A program made the position numbers and the translations under genes. This document shows positions 1 to 8,497 of a stretch of DNA of 64,000 nt, piece by piece (positions within the stretch are counted from its first letter, which is position 1; the number at the start of each line of letters is the position of its first letter). The stretch lies in NCBI RefSeq assembly GCF_022627575.1, contig NZ_JADEYQ010000010.1, forward strand, positions 57,988 to 121,987, written 5' to 3'. This DNA comes from Sphingobacterium rhinopitheci (GTDB taxonomy: Bacteria; Bacteroidota; Bacteroidia; Sphingobacteriales; Sphingobacteriaceae). The notes under the pieces were generated by a model, which was not told the origin of the DNA, did no database searches, and saw only the letters and a list, made by a program, of their open reading frames with translations.

Positions 1-97
1 CAGAAGCGAAATCAGACGCTATATAATAATGAATATTTGATTGTTCTATCTCAATTTTATCAACACGTCCTAAAGTTTCAATAATCCCTGTAAACAT
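1..97 (-). CDS. ribE: Riboflavin synthase alpha subunit, N-terminal part (cut by window edge)
   Basis: Reading the minus strand from the ATG at 97-95 gives about 32 residues that begin MFTGIIETLG, the characteristic first strand of riboflavin synthase (lumazine dismutation, last step of riboflavin synthesis, cytoplasmic). The frame is open to the window edge, so the rest of the first lumazine-binding domain and the whole second one lie outside. The family N-terminus is very conserved, so the product is fairly sure even from this fragment. It is divergent from the small-RNA units that follow. Confidence 0.85.
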   Translation of the reverse strand, partial: MFTGIIETLGRVDKIEIEQSNIHYYIASDFAS

Positions 98-165
98 AAT
101 ATGATTGTTTTTTCAAAGATACAGATTCGTGCGTTAAATTATTTTGATTTTTTTTAAAAAAAAAT

Positions 166-196
166 TTGCCAAAGTGTTAAAAGTACACTATCTTTG
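166..196 (+). promoter_or_regulatory. Bacteroidota housekeeping promoter for small transcript 1
   Basis: TTG at 166-168 and TATCTTTG at 189-196 are separated by 20 bases, which matches the Bacteroidota sigma-ABfrB consensus TTG-N(17-23)-TAnnTTTG. Transcription would start near 201. No reading frame follows before a terminator, so it most likely drives a short RNA. Confidence 0.7.
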
Positions 197-200
197 TGTC

Positions 201-266
201 ATCATAATTTAGGTTTATAATTGGTTATAAAAGGTTTTCATTCTCCCCGTTTGAAAACCTTTTTTT
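201..266 (+). ncRNA. Candidate small RNA 1 ending in an intrinsic terminator
   Basis: A roughly 65-nt unit lies between an excellent promoter and a strong terminator hairpin. The arms are 229-240 and 252-263, 12 bp with no mismatch, around an 11-base loop containing CCCCG, and the 3' arm runs into seven T at 260-266. There is no plausible start codon with a useful frame inside. The structure is seen directly; that it is a stable RNA is inference. It could alternatively be a short aborted leader, but the next gene starts more than 330 bases away. Confidence 0.5.
229..266 (+). terminator. Intrinsic terminator of small transcript 1
   Basis: Perfect 12-bp hairpin AAAAGGTTTTCA (229-240) with TGAAAACCTTTT (252-263), followed by a T run to 266. 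Confidence 0.75.
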
Positions 267-329
267 GTTATATAATTTCACTGCCAATGAATTAAATTAA
301 ATTAATTGTTAATTTTTTTATTAAAAAAT

Positions 330-361
330 TTGGAAGTAAAGATAATAAAGTATTACCTTTG
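330..361 (+). promoter_or_regulatory. Bacteroidota housekeeping promoter for small transcript 2
   Basis: TTG at 330-332 and TACCTTTG at 354-361 are spaced by 21 bases, again a full consensus match. Expected start is near 366-368. Confidence 0.7.
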
Positions 362-366
362 TTTAG

Positions 367-440
367 GTTTAGGTTGATTGCCTCGCAAGAGGTTTAGTTT
401 AAAGCCTGAGAAATCACCCGATTTACTCAGGCTTTTTCTT
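367..440 (+). ncRNA. Candidate small RNA 2 with GCAA tetraloop and terminator
   Basis: The ~70-nt unit downstream of the second promoter folds into two hairpins. CCTC-GCAA-GAGG at 381-392 has a GNRA tetraloop. The terminator pairs 401-410 (AAAGCCTGAG) with 426-435 (CTCAGGCTTT), extended by AAAT/ATTT, and its loop CACCCG (415-420) resembles the CCCCG of small RNA 1. T-rich sequence follows. Both units also contain TTTAGGTTTA (208-217 and 362-371), though at different distances from the start. No coding potential is visible. Its identity is unknown to me. Confidence 0.5.
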
Positions 441-441
441 T
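401..441 (+). terminator. Intrinsic terminator of small transcript 2
   Basis: Ten-base stem 401-410 with 426-435, extended inside the loop by 411-414 with 421-424, followed by TTTTTCTTTTT. Confidence 0.75.
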
Positions 442-603
442 TTAATCCTTTTTATTTACTATCTCATAGTATTTAAATTATGTTTCTTATAAATAATAAA
501 TTTTTATTATTTACTTGACTGTACTTAATTTAATTTTTATTATTTTTACTGGTACAGTAGCTGTAATGATCCTAATCATTATACTAAACTAGCAGCATTA
601 CCT

Positions 604-2073
604 ATGATTTTGATTGTCGACGATAAGACTGAAAATATATTTTCTTTAACACATCTATTAGAATCTAAAGGATTTTTAGTTGATTCTGCTTTAGGAGGAG
701 AAGAAGCGCTGAAAAAGGTGTTAAAGCAAAATTATGCCTTGATTATTCTTGATGTGCAAATGCCTTTGATGAATGGCTTTGAGGTTGCTGAGTCATTACG
801 CGGTTTTAGTAAAACAAAGGATATACCTATTATTTTTCTCTCCGCTATTAATGTAGATAAAAATTATATTACTAAGGGGTATGCTTCAGGTGCTGTCGAT
901 TATTTAACTAAGCCTGTTGATCCAGATATTTTGATACTTAAAGTCAAGGTTTTCTATCGTTTATACGAGCAAAATTTACAGCTTATACAAACTGAATTAA
1001 GGCTAAAGAAAGAAATTGAAAGTCGCAAGCAAGCGCAAATAGAGCTTAAGGATCGTGTGAAAGATCTCCATACTATTTTAGAAAGCTTACCTCAAATAGC
1101 CTTTAAAGCGACTAGTAATGGTGTTATCACCTTTGTAAATAACCATTGGTACAAATACTCACAGGCAGCACACGATTTTCCACAACAATATCCGGGTTAT
1201 ATCCCAATTAGTGAAAAGTTTAATGAATGTATTAAAAGTCAAACTATTCTTGAATATGAGGTTAAAATTAAGAATTTAGCAACTGGCCTATATAGATTTC
1301 ATCTTCTTAGAATAATCCCTGTCTTTGATAATAATATTTTGAAGAAATGGGTAGGTACTTTTACTGATATTGAAGACCAGAAACAAATCGAACAAAAGAA
1401 AGATGAATTTATGACTATAGCGAGTCATGAATTGAAGACACCATTGACCAGTATTAAAGGATATATACAGTTACTAGATAGGATATCTGAAACAATTGAG
1501 AATAAGAAAGTAGGTACATTTATAGATAAAACACAAGATCAAGTTCGCAAATTAGAAAGTTTAATATCAGATTTATTAGATATTTCAAGAATAAATAATG
1601 GCAAACTTCAAATTAACAAAAATTATTTTAATCTCGAAGAAGTCATAAATAATGTCATTTATACTATTGAGCAAACCCATACCGACAATAAAATAAATAT
1701 AGTACGTGTTGGGGATATTTTTGAAGAAAATATTTATGGTGATGCCATTCGTATTGAGCAAGTATTAATTAATTTTTTGACAAATGCTATTAAATATTCA
1801 CCCGGTAGTGATTTGATTTATGTAAAAACTAAGCTTGATTTGGATTGTGTTATTGTAGAAGTTGAAGATTTTGGTATTGGTATTTCTGAAGAAAACCAAA
1901 ATTATGTTTTTAATAAATTTTATCGCGTTAAGGAATCTGCATTGAATTTTCAAGGTCTTGGAATCGGACTTTATATATGTTCTGAGATTATCCAAGAGCA
2001 TAGAGGTAGTTATGGGGTCAAAAGTAAATTAGGTAAGGGTACCCAAATGTATTTTACACTACCCTTAAAATAG
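604..2073 (+). CDS. Response regulator-PAS-histidine kinase
   Basis: A 489-residue cytoplasmic signalling protein with no membrane segment. A receiver domain (about 1-118) has the acidic pair D6/D7, phospho-acceptor D50 in LILDVQMP and K103. It is followed by a coiled-coil linker (125-160) and a PAS-like segment (about 155-258). A HisKA domain has H275 in the motif ASHELKTPL, and a HATPase_c domain has N394, DFGIG at 422-426 and GLGIGL at 451-456. The receiver-first order suggests that a partner phosphorylates it and so gates its kinase. It lies 6 bases upstream of the large hybrid kinase, so the two are probably one operon and one phosphorelay. ATG 604 directly starts the first receiver strand. 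The ligand is unknown. Confidence 0.85.
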   Translation: MILIVDDKTENIFSLTHLLESKGFLVDSALGGEEALKKVLKQNYALIILDVQMPLMNGFEVAESLRGFSKTKDIPIIFLSAINVDKNYITKGYASGAVDYLTKPVDPDILILKVKVFYRLYEQNLQLIQTELRLKKEIESRKQAQIELKDRVKDLHTILESLPQIAFKATSNGVITFVNNHWYKYSQAAHDFPQQYPGYIPISEKFNECIKSQTILEYEVKIKNLATGLYRFHLLRIIPVFDNNILKKWVGTFTDIEDQKQIEQKKDEFMTIASHELKTPLTSIKGYIQLLDRISETIENKKVGTFIDKTQDQVRKLESLISDLLDISRINNGKLQINKNYFNLEEVINNVIYTIEQTHTDNKINIVRVGDIFEENIYGDAIRIEQVLINFLTNAIKYSPGSDLIYVKTKLDLDCVIVEVEDFGIGISEENQNYVFNKFYRVKESALNFQGLGIGLYICSEIIQEHRGSYGVKSKLGKGTQMYFTLPLK

Positions 2074-2079
2074 TATTTT

Positions 2080-5000
2080 ATGGAAAAAGCAGCTACCAGG
2101 AAGATAAATCAAGGTATAACCATTTTATTGTTTGCCTTTATTTTAATATCTATAGGTTCCTATTGGAGTATTACAAATCAAGTAAATGCCCGTAAAAATG
2201 TAATTAATTCTCAATCCTTAATTTCTGCTGTAGAACATATATTACTTGATCTTCAGAACGCGGAATTAGGTCAAAGGGGATTTGACTTGACCAATAGTGA
2301 TACGTATTTGACACCATTTGAATTGAGTGTTAAGTCTATTCCTTTGAACATTAAATCTGTGAGAGCCAATCTGGATTCTGCAAGTATTCAAATGGAACGC
2401 ATAGATAGTATTGAACGAATCGCTAATATGAGGATTGCGGTGTTGCAAAAATTGGTGGAATCCACGCAAAAAATACAACCTTTAAATACACAACAAATTC
2501 AAGATGGCAATTTGTATATGGCTACTTGTAGAGGTATAATTGAAAGATTTGTAGCCTTTGAAAAGAATAAATTAGCGGAGGAATTGAATAATTTAGATGC
2601 CTCTTCTAGTCAAAGTTCTACTATAATCTTGTTTACGGGGCTGATATCCTTGTTGATAGCTTCAGGATTCTATATTTATATGCGTAAAGATATGCTTAAT
2701 AGGGTGGAGCTAGAAATGGAGCTAAAGCATAAAGATCATATTATTACCAAAAGAATACAGGCTACTCAAGAAATCGCTAGTAAAATTGCCAATGGTGATT
2801 TGGCTGCCCGAATTACGGATGATAAATCTGACGAGCTTGGTAGTCTTACGATATCATTAAATGAAATGGCTTCTTCTTTAGAGAATGCATTTAATAAGGT
2901 TACTGAAAACGAATGGAAGCAATCTGGAATAGCATTGTTAAATGAGTCATTAAGTGGAAATAAATTACCTGAAGCTGTCTCTTCTGCAGCATTAAGCTCT
3001 TTGATTGAATATTGCGGCTGTACAAACGGTGCTTTTTATATCTATGATTCTGCTGTATTAAAAATGCATGCTTGTCATGGCTTCGAATTCTATATGGATC
3101 ATAGTTATGAAATAGGGGAAGGGATTATTGGTCAAGCATATGTAGATCATAAGACGCGTGTATTTCAGGATTCTAAGTATGTCGCGAATTGTGCAAATGG
3201 ACCTATTCGTATCAATCATGTGTTCATATTACCATTGATTAACGATAATGAATGTATTGGTGTTATAGAGTTAGGTTCATTTAATGGATTTAGTGAATTA
3301 CATAAAATATTTTTAGAGGAATCAGGTTTTATTATTGCTTTGGAGTTAACATCTGCATTAAGTAGAATGAAAGTACAAGCTATCTTAGAAGAGATGCAAG
3401 CCCAATCTGAAGAGTTGCAAAGTCAACATTCTGAGTTGGAAAATCTAAATGCTATGTTAGAAGCTCATACGCAACAATTACAAGTTTCTGAAGAAGAATT
3501 GAGAATACAACAAGAGGAACTACTGCAAATAAATCAAGAATTAGAGGAACGTTCCAAGCAGTTGGAAGAAAAAAATGAAATAGTAGCATTTCGAAATATA
3601 GAAATACAGAAAAAAGCACAAGAATTAGAAACTACTACACGATATAAGTCTGAATTTATGGCCAATATGTCTCATGAGTTGAGGACTCCTTTGAACTCTA
3701 TTCTTATATTGTCACGATTGTTGGTTGAAAATTTAGAGGGTAATTTAACGAATGAACAAATAGATTCCGCAAGAGTAATTGAAAGATCAGGAAGTAGTTT
3801 GTTGCATCTAATAGATGAAATATTAGACCTTTCAAAAATAGAGGCCGGTAAGATGAAGCTCGATTATCATTATGTAAGTCTTGATATTATTTTATCGAGC
3901 CTCTATGGGATGTTTAGACCCATAGTTGTGGAAAGTGGACTAAAATTATCGATTGAAGTAGATGAAAATGTACCTAAGTTTATTGAAATTGATCAGCTAA
4001 GATTAGAGCAGATATTGAGGAATTTTTTATCCAATGCCGTCAAATTTACTTCAGCAGGAGATATTAAGCTTAAAGTTAATTTAGATCATGAAAATCCTCA
4101 TTTAATACATTTTGTGGTTGAAGATACTGGAATTGGTATTGAGAACAAAAATCTGAAATTGATTTTTGAATCTTTTCAACAAGCTGATGGTTCTACTAGC
4201 CGCAAATTTGGTGGTACAGGGTTAGGGTTGTCTATTAGCAGTGAAATTGCACGTCTTTTTGGTGGGGAGATAAAAGTAAAAAGTGAATTAAATGTAGGTA
4301 GTACATTTACATTAATTATTCCTGTCAATTATTCTAATAAGAGTGACGTAGTGAAAGTCTTAAAAGACGACAATTTGTTTCATGAAGAATTGGATCATTT
4401 ACCGACACTTTTAATGCACAATATTCCTGACGAGATAAATGATGATAGGGATAATATTTCGGATAATGATAAAGTAATTCTGATTGTCGAAGATGATACT
4501 AACTTCGCTAAAGGGCTATTGAAGTTCGCGCATCAATTTGGCTATAAGGGAGTTGTCGTTGTAAGTGGCGACCTCTCTGTAATGGCTGCAGAGAAATATC
4601 ATCCTTTAGTAATTTTGTTAGATATTAAATTGCCCAAAATGGATGGATGGCAGGTGATGGATGAACTTAAAGGGAATGAAAAAACACGCTATATTCCTGT
4701 ACATATTATGTCAGCACATGATTTAAAAGCGGATCGCTTTCAAAATGTGCCTATAGATTTTATAAATAAATCTAAAGTATTAAAGCAGGTAGGTGTAATA
4801 TTTGATAGAATCAATCAATCACTGAATGAAGGTCCTAGAAAGGTCTTGATAGTAGAAGAGAGCTGGAAACATGCATTGGCTCTATCATTTTTCTTAAGTA
4901 AGAATAATATTAATTGTGTGATAAAGCATAACGTCGATGACGGTGTTGATGCTTTGTTAAATTTAGATGTGGAGTGTGTTATTTTGGAGACAGATGCTAT

Positions 5001-5637
5001 TACGGCAGCTAATTGTGATGTTTTTGAGTTTATTAAAAGCAACAAAGGCTTAGAGAGTTTATCTATTATTGTTTTTGCGGGTACTAATATATCTACTGAA
5101 GATGAATTGATACTAAAGCAATATGTAGATGCTGTTTTTATTAAGACGACGCATTCTTTTCAACGGGTGTTGGATGAAGTAGCTATGTTTTTACATTTAG
5201 TAGAGGAGAATAGAGGAGAAAATAGGCGTGAGATTAGAAAATTGGGCAGGTTAGAAGAGGTTCTTGACGGTAAAGTAGTTTTAATTGCTGATGATGATGT
5301 TCGAAATATTTTTTTTATTACGAACCTGCTTGAATCTTATAATATGACTGTTGTCTCCGCAATGGATGGTAAAGAGGCATTACAACAGTTACGAATCAAT
5401 CCAAATATTTCTATTGTGCTGATGGATATGATGATGCCTGAGATGGATGGTTATGATAGTATTCGTGAGATTAGGAAAGATATTCTGTATTCTCGTTTAC
5501 CAATCATTGCTGTAACTGCTAAGACTACTTCTGGTGATGCTAAAAAATGTATCGCAGCAGGAGCATCAGATTATATATCCAAGCCAGTTGATAAAGATCA
5601 ATTGTTGTCATTATTACGTGTGTGGTTATATGAATAA
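2080..5637 (+). CDS. CHASE3-HAMP-GAF hybrid histidine kinase with three receiver domains
   Basis: A 1185-residue membrane sensor kinase. It has a membrane helix (about 12-30), a periplasmic CHASE3 four-helix domain (about 40-175), a second helix (181-200), HAMP (about 205-275) and GAF (about 285-425). A long Glu/Gln-rich coiled coil (430-520) leads to HisKA with H532 in MSHELRTPL and then HATPase_c with DTGIGI and GGTGLGLS. Three receivers follow at about 797-915, 920-1035 and 1064-1185. Receivers 1 and 3 keep the acceptor Asp (LLDIKLP, LMDMMMP). In receiver 2 the acceptor position reads VILET, a Glu, so it is probably not phosphorylated. This CHASE3/GAF type is often next to CheR/CheB-like proteins, and a CheR gene follows here. 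The signal is unknown. Confidence 0.88.
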   Translation: MEKAATRKINQGITILLFAFILISIGSYWSITNQVNARKNVINSQSLISAVEHILLDLQNAELGQRGFDLTNSDTYLTPFELSVKSIPLNIKSVRANLDSASIQMERIDSIERIANMRIAVLQKLVESTQKIQPLNTQQIQDGNLYMATCRGIIERFVAFEKNKLAEELNNLDASSSQSSTIILFTGLISLLIASGFYIYMRKDMLNRVELEMELKHKDHIITKRIQATQEIASKIANGDLAARITDDKSDELGSLTISLNEMASSLENAFNKVTENEWKQSGIALLNESLSGNKLPEAVSSAALSSLIEYCGCTNGAFYIYDSAVLKMHACHGFEFYMDHSYEIGEGIIGQAYVDHKTRVFQDSKYVANCANGPIRINHVFILPLINDNECIGVIELGSFNGFSELHKIFLEESGFIIALELTSALSRMKVQAILEEMQAQSEELQSQHSELENLNAMLEAHTQQLQVSEEELRIQQEELLQINQELEERSKQLEEKNEIVAFRNIEIQKKAQELETTTRYKSEFMANMSHELRTPLNSILILSRLLVENLEGNLTNEQIDSARVIERSGSSLLHLIDEILDLSKIEAGKMKLDYHYVSLDIILSSLYGMFRPIVVESGLKLSIEVDENVPKFIEIDQLRLEQILRNFLSNAVKFTSAGDIKLKVNLDHENPHLIHFVVEDTGIGIENKNLKLIFESFQQADGSTSRKFGGTGLGLSISSEIARLFGGEIKVKSELNVGSTFTLIIPVNYSNKSDVVKVLKDDNLFHEELDHLPTLLMHNIPDEINDDRDNISDNDKVILIVEDDTNFAKGLLKFAHQFGYKGVVVVSGDLSVMAAEKYHPLVILLDIKLPKMDGWQVMDELKGNEKTRYIPVHIMSAHDLKADRFQNVPIDFINKSKVLKQVGVIFDRINQSLNEGPRKVLIVEESWKHALALSFFLSKNNINCVIKHNVDDGVDALLNLDVECVILETDAITAANCDVFEFIKSNKGLESLSIIVFAGTNISTEDELILKQYVDAVFIKTTHSFQRVLDEVAMFLHLVEENRGENRREIRKLGRLEEVLDGKVVLIADDDVRNIFFITNLLESYNMTVVSAMDGKEALQQLRINPNISIVLMDMMMPEMDGYDSIREIRKDILYSRLPIIAVTAKTTSGDAKKCIAAGASDYISKPVDKDQLLSLLRVWLYE

Positions 5638-5673
5638 TAGAAAAGGCTATGTGTCAATGTCGTTGAATTCCTT

Positions 5674-5872
5674 TTAAAATCTCTCGGATAGAAATTTATT
5701 CAGCTGCCTGGATGTATAGTCTGGATTAGGTCTGCAAATCTTTTAATTGCGCTTGTTTATAGGTATACCATGATCCCCGAAATGCATAGTGATAATAGGA
5801 TAACCGTAATAAGCTTCTTAAAGGATCTGTACTCAGGTACCAATAATACCAGTTCAATGCCTGGTCATTGGA
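5674..5872 (-). pseudogene. Decayed C-terminal gene fragment, family not recognised
   Basis: Between the hybrid kinase and cheR, the minus strand reads as about 48 protein-like residues rich in aromatics (for example RLSYYHYAFRGSWYTYKQAQ), ending at a stop at 5728-5726. A one-base shift just before that stop continues as NPDYTSRQLNKFLSERF and ends at 5676-5674. The upstream side is closed by a stop at 5875-5873 and no start codon fits. This looks like the frameshifted tail of a lost gene rather than a functional frame. I could not assign the family. The rest of this 320-base gap shows nothing else. Confidence 0.4.
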
Positions 5873-5957
5873 TTAAATGTTAACCAGTTGGAGCTAAAGG
5901 CTTTGAAATTAAAACTATAGAAATAAATTAATGGAAATGATAAATCTTTGGAGGTAG

Positions 5958-6779
5958 ATGATAGATCTTGGTATAGTGAAGTCTGAAGAAGTAGAGTTGT
6001 TGATTAATGACATAATGCGTATATATGGCTATGATTTTTCTAATTATAATCGTGCTTCTCTTACGCGACGTATAAATAGATTGTGTTCAATAGATAGCTT
6101 TTCAAGCTTTGCTGTATTGCGCTATAGAATCAATAACGACAAGAATTATTTGCAACGGTTTATAGAAGAGATTATGGTGAATGTAACAGAGATGTTTCGT
6201 GACCCTCTATTCTATAAGACGTTGCGTACGGAGATATTACCTAAGTTGGCAAGCTATCCATTTATTAGAATATGGGTTGCGGGTTGTTCTACAGGAGAAG
6301 AACCCATCTCTCTGGCGATATTACTAAAAGAAGCTAATTTGTACGACAAATCATTGATATATGCTACAGATATTAATTCTTCTGTATTAGAAAAAGCATC
6401 TTCAGGAATTGTAGCTACAAGAAATATGCGTCAATATGCAGAAAACTATATAGCGAGCAGTGGGGTAGAAGATTTTTCGAAGTATTATAGAGTATTCTAT
6501 GAAAAAGTTCAATTTGATAGGTCATTGTTGGAACGGATTATTTTCTCTACGCATAATCTAATTTCTGATGCTTCATTTAACGAATTTCAATTAATACTGT
6601 GTAGAAATGTACTTATATATTTTAATAAATCTTTACAAGATCGAGTTTTCACATTATTCGACCAAAGCCTTCAAACTTCAGGATATTTGTGCCTTGGTAG
6701 TAAAGAGAATATACGTTTTTCGGTTATTGAGAAGAGGTTTAAGCAAGTTGGGAGAGATAAGATATGGCAGAAATTATAA
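5958..6779 (+). CDS. CheR-type protein-glutamate O-methyltransferase
   Basis: A 273-residue SAM-dependent methyltransferase of the CheR family, which methylates glutamyl side chains of receptor-like proteins. A short helical N-terminal domain (about 1-70) is followed by NVTEMFRD (75-82), the SAM-binding loop AGCSTGEEP (108-116), an acidic SAM ligand in ATDIN (136-140) and the family signature CRNVLIYF (215-222). The length is normal. No chemoreceptor or CheB gene is visible in the window, and its neighbours are sensor kinases. Its target is therefore more likely a kinase-associated or sensory domain than a classical flagellar receptor (inference). It lies about 320 bases after the hybrid kinase, beyond a decayed frame. 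Confidence 0.85.
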   Translation: MIDLGIVKSEEVELLINDIMRIYGYDFSNYNRASLTRRINRLCSIDSFSSFAVLRYRINNDKNYLQRFIEEIMVNVTEMFRDPLFYKTLRTEILPKLASYPFIRIWVAGCSTGEEPISLAILLKEANLYDKSLIYATDINSSVLEKASSGIVATRNMRQYAENYIASSGVEDFSKYYRVFYEKVQFDRSLLERIIFSTHNLISDASFNEFQLILCRNVLIYFNKSLQDRVFTLFDQSLQTSGYLCLGSKENIRFSVIEKRFKQVGRDKIWQKL

Positions 6780-7178
6780 GTTGTTATTAAGACTTATTTT
6801 TTAGAACTCTGCATAATTGATATATAATATTTAGATTTGGATCTACTAAAGATCTTAACCTTTTTAACTTTCACGTTATGCTAAGGGATAAAATGATATT
6901 TTAAATTTATTGGAAAAAAAATTCTCAAGAAAACTATTAATTGCTGTTTTTTAATCTACATGTTGTATATTTAAGGTGTAAAAATTAACTATTCTTTTAT
7001 TTTTATTGGGGGTGTAATCGTAGAATAGAATTTTTTTATCTATTAAAAAAGTAGAATGCTAAATTGAAGATTCGTTTTCTACAAAAGCTGATTTAATATG
7101 CTGTATAAGAAAAGTTTTTAAAGATGGGGTATTAAGACTAAAGCAAATTATTAATCAATTATTATAACAATAGTGAAT

Positions 7179-7553
7179 ATGTATAAAACAGTTCTCATTT
7201 TAGATGACGATAAAGCTATCTTAGATATTTTTACGTTAGTACTTGAGGCGTCTGGATATCTAGTGCATGTGTCGGAAACGTCTCATGATATTATTAATAA
7301 AGTCGAACTTACCAATCCTGATGTTATAATTATGGACAATTGGATTCCTGATATTGGAGGAATAGAAGCGACTAATCTGCTCAAGAAACACAAAAACTTT
7401 AAGCATATTCCTGTTATATATTGTTCGGCTAATAGTGATATCGCATATTTAGCTGAAAAGGCAGGAGCGCAGGCTTATTTATCAAAACCATTCGATTTGA
7501 ATGATCTTGAAAATTTGGTTGCTAAAATGCTTGAGCCAATTAATGCTGTATGA
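7179..7553 (+). CDS. Single-domain response regulator
   Basis: A stand-alone receiver of 124 residues with no output domain. The acidic cluster DDD is at 9-11, the acceptor is D53 in IIMDNWIP, Ser replaces Thr in the switch position (YCSANS), and K103 lies in LSKPFD. I chose ATG 7179; a GTG at 7173 would add two residues. It probably works as a phosphate shuttle or protein-protein switch, with the kinases upstream as likely partners. Its stop overlaps the start of the arginase gene by four bases (ATGA), so the two are translationally coupled. The 393 bases upstream (6780-7172) are AT-rich and I see no gene in them. Confidence 0.85.
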   Translation: MYKTVLILDDDKAILDIFTLVLEASGYLVHVSETSHDIINKVELTNPDVIIMDNWIPDIGGIEATNLLKKHKNFKHIPVIYCSANSDIAYLAEKAGAQAYLSKPFDLNDLENLVAKMLEPINAV

Positions 7554-8497
7554 TTAAGCCAATTGAAATAATTAAAAATCGTTCCGATATAGGTGCTGGA
7601 ACAAGAGGGGCAGATTTAGGAATAGATGCAATAGAAATTGCCGCAATAAATAAAGGAAGTGATTTTTTTATTCGCTATTCGCACAAGAATGTGAAAACAC
7701 GCAATAATAGCGTATATAATCCTTTGGAACATCGCTTTGCAAAGCTAATTCCGCATATTTATATGCAGTGTAAGGAGGTAGCTAGTGTTGTCGAACATTG
7801 CCTAAATAATAATAGTTTCCCATTAGTTTTTTCGGGGGATCACTCTTCTGCAATTGGTACTATTACAGGCGTAAATGAAGCCTATAAAGATAGCAAATTA
7901 GGCGTCATTTGGATTGATGCACATGCAGATATACACTCTCCCTATACAACACCTTCAGGCAATATGCATGGCATGCCCTTGGCTGCGCTTATGCAATTAG
8001 ATCATCTTCAATTTAGCATTAATGAGATAGATGATGAAACCAAAAAATATTGGCGTAAGTTGAAAACTTTAGGAGGAGATTATCAAAAGGTGCTCCCCGA
8101 ACATTTAATATATTTTGGTGTTCGTGATACGGAAAAGGAAGAAGTTTCTATACTTGATGATTTAAGTATCAAGAATTATTCTGTAGAAGAATCAAGAGCA
8201 TTGGGGATCTCAAATGTTGTAGCAGATGCGCTAGCGAAACTTCATGATTGTGATATTATTTATATATCTTTTGATGTAGACAGCATGGATAGTGAGCTTA
8301 TTTCCAAAGGCACGGGTACTCCTGTACCTAAAGGTTTTTACCCTACTGAAATAAAACAACTCTTGGAAAAGTTTTTTGAATCTTCAAAAGTTGTTTGTTT
8401 AGAAATTGTCGAAGTTAATCCGTTGCTGGATAATAAAGGAAATAAAATGGCAGAAGTCACCTTTGATATTTTAGATGAAGTGATCAAAGGGATGTAG
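7550..8497 (+). CDS. rocF: Arginase (ureohydrolase family)
   Basis: A 315-residue Mn-dependent ureohydrolase that splits arginine into ornithine and urea in the cytoplasm. The metal ligands are in place: H98 in SGDHS, D123/H125/D127 in WIDAHADIH, and D242/D244 in SFDVDSMD. The substrate-binding glutamate region LEIVEVNP is near the C-terminus. The N-terminal GAGTRGADLG segment is typical of arginases rather than agmatinases, so arginase is preferred; formimidoylglutamase is a less likely alternative. It overlaps the receiver gene by four bases. Its stop codon directly abuts that of the convergent SulP gene, with no space for a terminator. Confidence 0.85.
   Translation: MIKPIEIIKNRSDIGAGTRGADLGIDAIEIAAINKGSDFFIRYSHKNVKTRNNSVYNPLEHRFAKLIPHIYMQCKEVASVVEHCLNNNSFPLVFSGDHSSAIGTITGVNEAYKDSKLGVIWIDAHADIHSPYTTPSGNMHGMPLAALMQLDHLQFSINEIDDETKKYWRKLKTLGGDYQKVLPEHLIYFGVRDTEKEEVSILDDLSIKNYSVEESRALGISNVVADALAKLHDCDIIYISFDVDSMDSELISKGTGTPVPKGFYPTEIKQLLEKFFESSKVVCLEIVEVNPLLDNKGNKMAEVTFDILDEVIKGM

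Noticed and set aside
5638..5957. Possible cheB remnant on the plus strand between the kinase and cheR
   Set aside because: No plus-strand frame shows CheB motifs; only the minus strand gives protein-like sequence.
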